From positions 1 to 10,447 of the forward strand of contig CAIVHJ010000099.1 in the NCBI GenBank assembly GCA_903905665.1: a DNA stretch of 10,447 nucleotides. The letters run 5' to 3'. Under the pieces are notes generated by a model. It had not been told where the DNA came from. It saw only the letters and a list, made by a program, of their open reading frames with translations, and did no database searches. Source of the stretch: an uncultured Phycisphaerales bacterium (lineage in GTDB: Bacteria > Planctomycetota > Phycisphaerae > UBA1845 > CAIVHJ01). The position numbers and the translations under genes are program-made. Positions 1 through 6,807 of this stretch are shown here, piece after piece. Positions within the stretch are counted from its first letter, which is position 1. Every line of letters starts with the position of its first letter.

Positions 1-321
1 CAACACAAAAAAAGATTTTTTTAAAATTTTTTTCGAGAGTTTCTTACTACACTTACAACTTGCACCATAACTGGTATTGGCTCAAGATTATACCACCAGA
101 TATTGATCTAACACAAGAGTAAAAAACGCACTTCGATTACAGACACACCACCCTTCGCGAACGCATTGAGCAATCCTCTTAAAATAGGCTTGGGTTGGAC
201 GCATCTCTTGTTTCACCGAACACGAACTTTCGGGTGGGTCTTGCGGAGTCATTTCATGATTGTCGTCTTGCGGGCGAGTCGCATACGGCGATTTGAACGT
301 AAGTCTTTATCCGCGAATCCG
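1..321. other. Intergenic/flanking stretch without a recognisable gene
   Basis: This stretch lies downstream of the minus-strand glycosyltransferase and runs to the window edge. It starts with an A/T-tract (7-33) and is otherwise of mixed composition. The only open frame I noticed is a 27-codon one beginning at ATG 256, which runs into the 3' end of the neighbouring gene. It has no visible ribosome binding site or family resemblance, so I do not call it. The stretch may contain the 3' end or terminator of the glycosyltransferase transcript, but I see no convincing GC-rich stem. Confidence 0.6.
7..33. repeat. A/T-tract low-complexity segment
   Basis: Seven A, a GA, seven T, four A and seven T follow one another almost without interruption, forming a short A/T inverted repeat. 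Such tracts bend DNA, and on either strand they could supply the U-run of a terminator. No GC stem accompanies them here, so the role is unknown. Nothing else in the window resembles it. Confidence 0.6.
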
Positions 322-1872
322 TCAGCGTTGAAGCGATAAAGAATGGTCGTTTGGTATGGTAGCCACTTCATTCATCCTGAATTGAATCGAAACTTGAAAA
401 AATCCAATCATGTAAAGGACGATACTGAAGAAGGCAAGAATGAGGGTGGTCCATTCGATGGGGCGGTCATGTTCCCGAAGGTTTTCTAATCTGACGATTT
501 GGTCTTCGATGCGGTCCAACCGAATGTTCTGATTCGTTCGAGCGGCTATGAGTCGTTCCTGGTATTGGTCTTGCGACTGCTTTATTTCCTTGCCTGCCAA
601 TGTGTTGGCCCAATTGCACCAAGTCATTTGCATGGTTCCTGCGATGAGAAAAATGATCATCGCATACCAGATTGCTTTGGCACGATTGAAATAGAAACAA
701 CCCAGGCAAATCACAAATGGTAATGCGAGCAGAAAATATCGTTCATGCATCCCGGTCGCCAAAGTCGTCACGGCCAGGAACGTAGAAGCCGCCAAGAAGA
801 CAATCTCTGCCCCAGACCTTCGAAGAAACAATCGGTGGCTGGCGAAAATGACAATACCGGAAGAGATGACGAAAATTCGACCCCATGTCGCACGAGTCCA
901 GAGCCACAATGGGTCCGTCGCATCACGACTTTCTCGCAACAAAGCATCAAGATACCAGACGTTAAATGCAGAAAGGGTGGTCGCTTCCGTACTCCTCCCA
1001 AAATGGCTGACATAAGATTCGACAAGCCATCTGGTTCCTGAACTAAACCAAAACGGCAGTGCAAGGACATTGAGCAGCACAATGGCGATCAATAATCCGG
1101 CGGCGATGCGAATCCGACCATCAGAGAACAGAATCGCGTAGCACCATACGGGGAGAAAAAAAATCGCCAAGGGTTTGCAGCCCAAGGCTATTCCAAAGAA
1201 GAGGCCGGCCAGATACCATCGCTTCTGAACCATGGACCAGACAGTCCACACGAGGGCTGCGGCAAGCCAAGAATCATTTTGCCCCCAAAAAGCCGAGTCG
1301 ATCATCAAAGGGGGCGCCAGCCATGCCACAACAAAGGCATGGTTTGACCAACGGGAGGAAGCGACAGAGGGGATCGATGCGGGCGACACTATCCTGCCAT
1401 TCGCAGAGAGTAATAGAATCAGTTGCATACATCCCCAAGCCAAGAGAAAATCAGCAAGACAATTGGGAGCGGCATAGAGGGTGCGGGACAGGGTCGTGTT
1501 CACCAAGCGAGTCGGTTCAAGTTGCTGGTGCACTGAACCCAGAATCCAGAACAGGTATGCTGAAACCGGTGGATAGTTGAGAACACGCTGGGATTCTCGT
1601 ATTGCCAAACTGGTAGTTCCATCGGAATGATACTCAATATGATTCCACCGAGGTGCCGGGGTGGTATAGAGCGATAAGAGACCTTTATCGGAAGCTAAGT
1701 TACCCCAGCGTACGAAATCGTCATGATCTTCTGTATAAGCATTATGAGGGGCCAACAGAACCAAAATAATCCGCAACAATAATCCAACAATCAGGACTGG
1801 AATGATCCCATTCCAGGGATTATCACGGATCGGCTGGTCATCCAGTGGGTTCATGAGCATACTATAGACCAT
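322..1872 (-). CDS. GT-C-type multi-spanning membrane glycosyltransferase with coiled-coil tail
   Basis: The 516-residue product is a polytopic inner-membrane protein resembling bacterial GT-C mannosyl/glucosyltransferases, which move a sugar from a polyprenyl-phosphate carrier on the periplasmic face. After a first membrane helix (about 23-42) comes an acidic loop, EDHDD (48-52), the expected place of the catalytic/metal acid. It is followed by NYPP (99-102), FWGQND (195-200), GCKP (231-234) and GMHERYF (374-380), all familiar in this superfamily. Residues about 425-468 are hydrophilic, rich in K, E, Q and R, and look like a coiled coil; a last helix follows at about 474-495. That tail is unusual. 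The ATG at 1872 overlaps the ATG of the divergent gene; Met5 (1860) and Met7 (1854) are alternative starts, and none has a good Shine-Dalgarno. Donor and acceptor cannot be deduced. Confidence 0.82.
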   Translation of the reverse strand: MVYSMLMNPLDDQPIRDNPWNGIIPVLIVGLLLRIILVLLAPHNAYTEDHDDFVRWGNLASDKGLLSLYTTPAPRWNHIEYHSDGTTSLAIRESQRVLNYPPVSAYLFWILGSVHQQLEPTRLVNTTLSRTLYAAPNCLADFLLAWGCMQLILLLSANGRIVSPASIPSVASSRWSNHAFVVAWLAPPLMIDSAFWGQNDSWLAAALVWTVWSMVQKRWYLAGLFFGIALGCKPLAIFFLPVWCYAILFSDGRIRIAAGLLIAIVLLNVLALPFWFSSGTRWLVESYVSHFGRSTEATTLSAFNVWYLDALLRESRDATDPLWLWTRATWGRIFVISSGIVIFASHRLFLRRSGAEIVFLAASTFLAVTTLATGMHERYFLLALPFVICLGCFYFNRAKAIWYAMIIFLIAGTMQMTWCNWANTLAGKEIKQSQDQYQERLIAARTNQNIRLDRIEDQIVRLENLREHDRPIEWTTLILAFFSIVLYMIGFFQVSIQFRMNEVATIPNDHSLSLQR

Positions 1873-1873
1873 G
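1870..1873. other. Shared CATG: overlapping divergent start codons
   Basis: The palindrome CATG contains the ATG of the plus-strand glycosyltransferase (1871-1873) and the ATG of the minus-strand one (1872-1870). The plus-strand start is well fixed: an in-frame TAG lies at 1865-1867 and the first membrane helix begins almost at once. The minus-strand gene could instead start at 1860 or 1854. Either way the gap is 18 bases or less, so promoters of each gene must lie inside the other's coding sequence, or one start is wrong. A TATAGT/TACTAT-like stretch sits at about 1862-1867. Confidence 0.6.
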
Positions 1874-3508
1874 TGGAATCGGCGTACAATTATTGTCCTC
1901 GCCCTTGTTTGTATCGGAGCCGTTCTCCGTCTGGCTCATCTTGAAGAATCACCACCCGGGATTAATCAGGACGAAGCGGACAATGCATGGAATGCGTATT
2001 GTTTGTTGCAAACAGGACAGGATCAAGCGGGACATGATTGGCCGATTTTCTATGCGCATGGTTTAGGTGACAACACGACTACACTCCACTATTACCTGAT
2101 GATGCCGTTTCAGGCGTTGATGGGATTGGGAGTGTGGTCCACACGGCTACCGATGGCTTTGTTTGGCATCCTGGCGATCCCGTTGTTTTACCATGTAGCC
2201 ACCCGCCTGTTTGATGCTTCCACCGGTTTGCTGGCCGCCTTTTTGTTGACCACCAATCCCTGGCACATTCATCTAAGTCGCATCGGCTTGGAAGGAGGAT
2301 TGGGATCGTTCTTCGTCATCCTAATGTTGGCAATTTTATGGTGGGCGGGTCTTCCGCCAGCCAACGAAGGAAGTTCCAATCGATGGATTCGAGCCGCCCT
2401 TGGGGGCATCGTAATCGGAATCACTTGTTATGGTTATCCGGCAGTTCGGTTGTTTATCCCTTGTTTCTTGTTTGCGTTGGTGTTAGTGAATCGATCCGGT
2501 TGGTGGAACCACTTTCGGAATCAGCGGCGTTCCGTTCTTGCGTTTTTCGGCGGATTCTTCTTGGTTTTTGCTCCCCTCGTGTGGGTACACCTGACAGACC
2601 CGGCTATTAACGAGCGTGGACAGAATACCTGGGTATGGCAATCGGAGGACTCCGTCGGACAAAAATGCCTGAAGGTGTTGGATCGTTACGCCGGACATTA
2701 TAGTCCACGGGCGCTTTTTCTTGAGGGGGATCGTTTTGAGGTTCTTGGTTCTTCGCAGAGCGTGTTGATTTTTGGGTTTCTTTTCCCCGTCATGGTTATC
2801 GGGTTGTCGGCCGTTCTCTGGAAGATCCGCAGATCCATTCCCGCCAGGATATTGTTCGTGTGGGTGTTGTTGTATCCGCTCGGCGACAGCCTCAACGGAA
2901 ATCCACGAATCATACACCCGCTTCGGTGCTCTCCGGGAATCGGAGGATTGCTGTTGTTGGCATCGGTAGGTTTGGTGGTAGTTGGGCGTTGGTTCTACCA
3001 CAGATACCGCCGAGCTTTTGTTGTGTTTGTGATGGTTTTTTGCAGTGTCACGGCGGGTTATTTCATTCCCTTTCTGATGGAATATTATGGAGACTATCCT
3101 CGTCGCGCAGAAACCCGTCGAGCCTTTCATGTCGATCTTTTACAGGCATGTGCCTGGCTGAAGCCTCGTCTGGATGAATATGACGCCGTTTTCATTACCA
3201 CAGATCAGATGAATCAACCCTATATCATTACTTTGGTGGGATTGGATTATCCACCTCAGAAGTGGCTCATGGATATTTGTGATGTAGATCGCTCAGGCGA
3301 GTTTGACAGGTATTATCGTTACGGAAATCTCCACTTCATGTATGGGAGTCGTTGGCAAACTGTTGTGAAACAATTGCAGAGCAATGATAAATTGGACCGC
3401 GTATTGTTCATTGTCCGACCAAGAAGTTATGGGTTCGCAGAGCCGGTCCACACTATTGTTGGTCCCAATCATCAAGCGACTCTCTGGCTTTGTGAGAAAT
3501 CGCTATAA
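1871..3508 (+). CDS. ArnT/PMT-like (GT39/GT83-type) membrane glycosyltransferase
   Basis: The 545-residue product has a hydrophobic helix at about 6-21 followed by a periplasmic loop with NQDEA (32-36). D34-E35 is at the expected position of the catalytic acid of the protein mannosyltransferase/ArnT superfamily. The segment STRLPMALFGILAIPLFYH (90-108), ending a loop and entering a helix, and NPWHIHLSRIG (129-139) are characteristic of these families. Several more helices follow (about 145-160, 176-206, 222-240, 297-316, 325-337, 356-371, 383-402). The C-terminal 130 residues are soluble and probably periplasmic. Such enzymes transfer a sugar from a polyprenyl phosphate to lipid, glycan or protein; the substrate here is unknown. 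It lies head-to-head with a second GT-C enzyme, suggesting the two act on the same surface glycan. Codons are more A/T-rich than in genes further right. Confidence 0.85.
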   Translation: MWNRRTIIVLALVCIGAVLRLAHLEESPPGINQDEADNAWNAYCLLQTGQDQAGHDWPIFYAHGLGDNTTTLHYYLMMPFQALMGLGVWSTRLPMALFGILAIPLFYHVATRLFDASTGLLAAFLLTTNPWHIHLSRIGLEGGLGSFFVILMLAILWWAGLPPANEGSSNRWIRAALGGIVIGITCYGYPAVRLFIPCFLFALVLVNRSGWWNHFRNQRRSVLAFFGGFFLVFAPLVWVHLTDPAINERGQNTWVWQSEDSVGQKCLKVLDRYAGHYSPRALFLEGDRFEVLGSSQSVLIFGFLFPVMVIGLSAVLWKIRRSIPARILFVWVLLYPLGDSLNGNPRIIHPLRCSPGIGGLLLLASVGLVVVGRWFYHRYRRAFVVFVMVFCSVTAGYFIPFLMEYYGDYPRRAETRRAFHVDLLQACAWLKPRLDEYDAVFITTDQMNQPYIITLVGLDYPPQKWLMDICDVDRSGEFDRYYRYGNLHFMYGSRWQTVVKQLQSNDKLDRVLFIVRPRSYGFAEPVHTIVGPNHQATLWLCEKSL

Positions 3509-3517
3509 CACGAATTT

Positions 3518-4426
3518 ATGGACGGAAAGCATCTTAAACACGGTTGGACAGAATCCAGACTGGTTCGTCATTGGCCAATATGTTTGATGCTAATCATTGG
3601 GTTGGGATTGGTGGTATCTCGGGCGCCGATACGGATTCAGTGGTGGGAGTGGCGATTGCGGCACGCCCAAACGGATGCCCAGCGGCTGCATTACTTTCAT
3701 TTGCTGGGATCGATGGGGCCGAGCGCTATTGGGGCGGCGAAGTCGCTGCTGGTGGATCAGGACCCGTCGTTGCGAGGGATGGGGGTCGGAATTTTGCAGC
3801 AAATCGACAGCCCGCAAACCACCGAGTTGCTTCGCAAAGCAAGCAAAGACCCCGATCCCCAGGTGCGAGAATTGGCGATCTTCGGATTGGCGATGCATCG
3901 CAATCCTGACGTGGTGCCGATGCTGCGCGAGCGGGTCTGGTCAGACGATGTGACGTCGTGTCGCGCGGCGGTGGCGGCCCTTGGATCATACGGGTGTGAA
4001 ACTTCGTCATCCACACTGGAGCGAATTGTCCGCGAGCATTCGTCGGCGCTGGTTCGGGCTGAGGCGATTGAACAACTGGCTGCCATGCGATGTTCGGATT
4101 CGATTCCCATTCTCATAGAAGCGTTAGACGACCTTGAACCCTATGACGGTTCGACGACGTATGAAGAACTGGACCGAGTCGTGGAGCAATGGTATCAACG
4201 ACAGCACAGCGAGACTGCTGAAAAGCCGATTGAAGTGGTCAAAGGGCGGACGGTGGCGGATCGCGCGGGGATGGCGCTGCGCCAGATAACAGGGCAGACG
4301 ATCGAGTTCGATTCAACATGGGACGAGACCCGTCGAAATGAATCCAGGGAACAGTGGTGGGCCTGGTGGGCAAACCGGCGGTCATCAGGAACGGCAACGG
4401 ATTCCCCATCAGAACCGCGACCATGA
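3518..4426 (+). CDS. Membrane-anchored HEAT-repeat protein
   Basis: The 302-residue protein has a basic N-terminus, one hydrophobic segment (about 21-35) that would act as a signal anchor, and then a helical-repeat region. HEAT-like units can be seen at about 66-97, 99-130 (with the typical DPDPQVRELA run at 111-120), 131-161 and 164-203. The end (about 254-287) contains a LRQITG turn followed by a Trp-rich stretch, EQWWAWW (278-284), a pattern I associate with planctomycete HEAT proteins. HEAT repeats normally serve as protein-binding scaffolds; no enzymatic motif is seen. It starts nine bases after the glycosyltransferase stop, so co-transcription is likely, but no clear Shine-Dalgarno precedes ATG 3518. 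Met24 (3587) would remove the cytoplasmic stub and half of the helix, so 3518 is preferred. The binding partner is unknown. Confidence 0.78.
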   Translation: MDGKHLKHGWTESRLVRHWPICLMLIIGLGLVVSRAPIRIQWWEWRLRHAQTDAQRLHYFHLLGSMGPSAIGAAKSLLVDQDPSLRGMGVGILQQIDSPQTTELLRKASKDPDPQVRELAIFGLAMHRNPDVVPMLRERVWSDDVTSCRAAVAALGSYGCETSSSTLERIVREHSSALVRAEAIEQLAAMRCSDSIPILIEALDDLEPYDGSTTYEELDRVVEQWYQRQHSETAEKPIEVVKGRTVADRAGMALRQITGQTIEFDSTWDETRRNESREQWWAWWANRRSSGTATDSPSEPRP

Positions 4427-4470
4427 GGAAGCATTCGTCCATTCACCGACAAGACGCCGAAACCCAATCC

Positions 4471-4479
4471 TGATATGAT
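4471..4479 (+). promoter_or_regulatory. Extended -10 promoter candidate for cdaA
   Basis: The sequence TGATATGAT contains TG-N-TATGAT, an extended -10 with one mismatch to TATAAT. No good -35 lies 16-18 bases upstream, which extended -10 promoters tolerate. Transcription would begin near 4486, only a few bases before ATG 4489. If the promoter is real, translation would be nearly leaderless from 4489 or would start at the in-frame ATG 4507. It falls in the 62-base gap between the HEAT gene and cdaA. Confidence 0.35.
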
Positions 4480-4488
4480 TAAGCGATC

Positions 4489-5403
4489 ATGTTCGAGCGA
4501 GAACCGATGACACAAAGTTTGAACTCATTTCTGGCGATGGAGTCGTTTGCGCCGTTGCAGTATTTTCGGCGTTTGTTTAGCGAAGCGTACGATCCACGGG
4601 TGGTATTGGTCGAGCTTTTGCTGATCGGGGCGGTGGTGTACGCCGTGCTGCGGTTTTTGCAGGGCACGCGCGGAGCGAGGCTGCTCCGGGGAATCGCCGT
4701 TATCCTGATCATCAGCTTCATCGTGGTGCGGATGTTGGCGGAACAGTTCGCCTGGGAGCGAATTCAATACCTTTATCAGTATTTTCTGGGCGCGGTTTTT
4801 TTGACGGCGATCGTGGTGTTTCAGCCGGAACTTCGGCGGGGGTTGATGCGAATCGGGGAACGATTGTGGGTCGCCATGCTTTACAAGACACCGGAACGGA
4901 TCATCGAACCGATTGTCACGGCGGCGGCAAGCATGTCGAAAAAGCGGATCGGGGCGCTGATCGCCATCGAACGGGCGACGAGTCTGGCGCCGATCATCGA
5001 GACGGGTGTTCCACTGGAGGCGCAGGTTTCATCGGAATTGTTGGCCACGATTTTTTGGCCGGGTTCGGCGCTTCACGACATGGGGGTCGTCATCAGCCAG
5101 GGACTGATTACGGCGGCGGCGTGTCAGTTTCCGCTGGCGGACTCCGAAGATTTGGAGCGTTCGCTGGGAAGTCGGCATCGTGCGGCGCTTGGGCTAAGCG
5201 AGGAATCCGATGCCGCCATTGTCGTCGTCAGCGAGGAAACGGGAATTCTTTCGGTGGCCTGCGAAGGCAAGTTGATCCGTCATCTCAATCCTGAAGCGCT
5301 GCGGATTGTGCTACAGCGGTTGCTCGGCGGAAAAGAAGAAACCGAAGAGAGCAGCGAATTGCCGGCGATCGCACCCGAAGGACAATCGGTGGAAAAAGGC
5401 TGA
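4489..5403 (+). CDS. cdaA: CdaA-type membrane diadenylate cyclase
   Basis: The product (304 residues) condenses two ATP to cyclic di-AMP, the second messenger of cell-wall and osmotic homeostasis. The CdaA architecture is complete: three membrane helices (about 39-57, 66-82, 96-110), FQPELRRGL just after the third, then a DAC/DisA_N domain. That domain shows GALIAIER (155-162), an IETGVPL run, LHD (195-197), and GSRHRAALGLSE with the RHR nucleotide-binding motif at 229-231, followed by VVVSEETG. Length matches the family. The normally invariant DGA motif reads D197-M198-G199 here, aligned without a gap, so activity deserves a check. Start 4489 gives six extra residues over the alternative ATG 4507; neither has a strong Shine-Dalgarno. 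The YbbR-domain partner follows 25 bases downstream, the classic cdaA-cdaR order. The usual glmM is not directly next in this window. Confidence 0.93.
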   Translation: MFEREPMTQSLNSFLAMESFAPLQYFRRLFSEAYDPRVVLVELLLIGAVVYAVLRFLQGTRGARLLRGIAVILIISFIVVRMLAEQFAWERIQYLYQYFLGAVFLTAIVVFQPELRRGLMRIGERLWVAMLYKTPERIIEPIVTAAASMSKKRIGALIAIERATSLAPIIETGVPLEAQVSSELLATIFWPGSALHDMGVVISQGLITAAACQFPLADSEDLERSLGSRHRAALGLSEESDAAIVVVSEETGILSVACEGKLIRHLNPEALRIVLQRLLGGKEETEESSELPAIAPEGQSVEKG

Positions 5404-5412
5404 TTTTTTTGC

Positions 5413-5428
5413 GGAGAGTACAAGGCGG
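5413..5428 (+). promoter_or_regulatory. Ribosome binding site of the YbbR gene
   Basis: GGAGAG (5413-5418) and AAGGCGG (5422-5428) precede ATG 5429. They favour this ATG over a longer open frame that begins inside cdaA at 5306; its extra 41 residues are basic, unlike any YbbR N-terminus, and would push the anchor helix inward. Confidence 0.5.
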
Positions 5429-6445
5429 ATGGTGCAAATTCGATTCTGGATTCTGGTGATTCTGGTGACGTGCCTGATCTGGATTGCGGCGGATCAGGGC
5501 GTAACCAAAACGTACGTCATTTCGACGCCGCTCACCGTCAAGGCTCGAGAAGGTCGCAAGATGCTGGTTCGGCCGGCGGATGCCAATCTTCGATCGATCG
5601 ACCTGACGTTCTCCGGTCCGAATCACAGCATTTCACAACTCAAAACCGTCGAGGACAGTCTGACAACGCAACTGGCCCTTGGAGATCGCGAACCGGGATC
5701 GTACACGCTCGACTTGGCCAAGGAGCTGCAGACCCAGATGGAGCAGTTTCCGCCCGGTTTGACGATTGTGTCGGTTCATCCGCCGAGTCTCCACGTGGAT
5801 GTCGATCGGTTCGTGGAACGCCAGATTCCCCTGCGACTGGACAAAGGCGAAGTGGTGCTTGAGGGCGAGCCGCAATTGAATCCCACGGCGGTCAAGGCGG
5901 TGGTGCCGGAAAAAGGGTTCGATTCCCTGCCCGACGCTCAAAAAGTGATTGTCCTGTCCGGCGCGACGGTTCTTAAGGGCGTCAAAGAAGGCGAGTCGGT
6001 ATCCAAACCGGTTTCCGTGCCGCGTGAAACGGCGGGAATCAAGTTTCAATCCGTTGAACCCTCAGAAGTGACATTGATGGCAACGGTCAAGGTGCGAACG
6101 ACGGAGGGGCGACTTCCGACGGTTCCCATTCGTCTTCTGATCGGCAATGACGTGATCAAGCGTTTCCAGATCACGTTCGGTCTTACGGACGATCCGATCG
6201 CCACCTGCGAAATCATGATTCGCGGCCCCGTTGACATAGTCCACGACCTGATTGAAAAAGCATCCAAATACGGCGTCCGGGGGTATGTCGAAATCACGAT
6301 GGAGGATGCCGAGCGAGGACTCAGCGGCGCCCTGATGAAAGTTCCACAAATTCTGAATCTGCCCAAGGATGTCGAACTGGCCAAGACACCGGAACCCATC
6401 GAAATCCACATCATCGAGCGCCCGCGGGAACCCACCAGCCACTGA
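5429..6445 (+). CDS. cdaR: YbbR-domain protein, CdaR-like regulator of the diadenylate cyclase
   Basis: This 338-residue protein has a short N-terminus, one membrane helix (about 5-21), and an extracytoplasmic part built of YbbR-like beta repeats. The first repeat (about 55-137) is clear: LTFSGP (59-64), a GSYTLDL turn (90-96), FPPGL (107-111), then VHPPSLHVDVDR (116-127). Two weaker repeats cover about 145-222 and 228-330. In Firmicutes CdaR binds CdaA through the membrane and modulates c-di-AMP synthesis; the same job is inferred from the adjacency. The upstream in-frame extension to 5306 overlaps cdaA by 98 bases and is rejected, since it has no signal-anchor character and ATG 5429 has purine-rich sequence before it. 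The gene ends six bases before a strong hairpin. Confidence 0.87.
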   Translation: MVQIRFWILVILVTCLIWIAADQGVTKTYVISTPLTVKAREGRKMLVRPADANLRSIDLTFSGPNHSISQLKTVEDSLTTQLALGDREPGSYTLDLAKELQTQMEQFPPGLTIVSVHPPSLHVDVDRFVERQIPLRLDKGEVVLEGEPQLNPTAVKAVVPEKGFDSLPDAQKVIVLSGATVLKGVKEGESVSKPVSVPRETAGIKFQSVEPSEVTLMATVKVRTTEGRLPTVPIRLLIGNDVIKRFQITFGLTDDPIATCEIMIRGPVDIVHDLIEKASKYGVRGYVEITMEDAERGLSGALMKVPQILNLPKDVELAKTPEPIEIHIIERPREPTSH

Positions 6446-6450
6446 CATAA

Positions 6451-6472
6451 ATCCGGTAGTTGCCTGCCGGAT
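6451..6472 (+). terminator. Stem-loop immediately after cdaR
   Basis: ATCCGGTAG (6451-6459) pairs with CTGCCGGAT (6464-6472) over nine positions, one of them G-U, around a four-base loop. It begins six bases after the cdaR stop codon. There is no U-run on the plus strand, so it may be a 3'-end protecting or pausing hairpin rather than a full intrinsic terminator. Confidence 0.5.
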
Positions 6473-6581
6473 ACCCATCGCCATAAACACACAGGCACTT
6501 CCAAACCGATCCCATGAATCGCCTCGTAAACTTCTGAATAATCGTCCGATCTCCCGTCGTTATCAGACCCGTTCTGCATAA

Positions 6582-6602
6582 CAGCCGGTGAGGCTGATTT
6601 TT
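6582..6602 (+). terminator. Terminator-like stem-loop with T-run
   Basis: CAGCC (6582-6586) and GGCTG (6592-6596) form a five-base-pair stem with a GGTGA loop, followed directly by ATTTTT. The layout is that of a small intrinsic terminator, 137 bases after the cdaR stop. The short stem keeps confidence moderate; it would end the cdaA-cdaR transcript. Confidence 0.4.
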
Positions 6603-6807
6603 CACTCCACCCCATGGTAACAAACGGTTTTTACGTCCTCTAACCTCGATTCCATCAATTCTCTCCCCGATCGTTTGCCATTGGGCCCGTTCATATTCGA
6701 CATTGATACATGCTGTGTGGGGGAATGAGGGATACAGGTTCGTCGCCTGCATTATTTACTTGAGGGGGCAAAAACTGCTTTCCGGGGGAACACATTTTGG
6801 CTGGGGA

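Larger units (their letters stand above)
6446..6807. other. Intergenic region between cdaR and the metalloprotease
   Basis: The 362 bases contain two stem-loops near the cdaR end (6451-6472 and 6582-6602) and presumably the promoter of the protease gene. The frame of the protease stays open upstream to a TTG at 6703, so part of this region may be coding. A 113-codon open frame on the minus strand (6411-6752) spans most of it, but its Trp/Cys/Arg-rich product resembles nothing I know and it overlaps the cdaR 3' end, so I do not call it. I see no clear -35/-10 pair. Confidence 0.5.

Noticed and set aside
256..339. 27-codon open frame at the left of the window
   Set aside because: It has no ribosome binding site or recognisable product, and its end overlaps the glycosyltransferase 3' end in antisense.
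2483..3130. 215-codon minus-strand frame opposite the second glycosyltransferase
   Set aside because: It is antisense to a clear membrane enzyme, its composition is that of a shadow frame (rich in His, Asn, Arg and Pro), and it shows no motif.
5306..5428. 41-codon upstream extension of the YbbR gene into cdaA
   Set aside because: The added residues are basic and hydrophilic, precede an otherwise ideal signal anchor, and overlap cdaA by 98 bases; ATG 5429 has purine-rich sequence in front.
6411..6752. 113-codon open frame on the minus strand covering the cdaR-protease gap
   Set aside because: The product is rich in Trp, Cys and Arg, resembles no family I know, overlaps the cdaR 3' end antisense, and includes the hairpin at 6451-6472 within its frame. 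Most likely chance.
6703..6807. Longer protease N-terminus from TTG 6703
   Set aside because: It would place about 50 residues before the hydrophobic signal segment, atypical for a lipoprotein signal. TTG 6760 remains a possible compromise; ATG 6808 was chosen.
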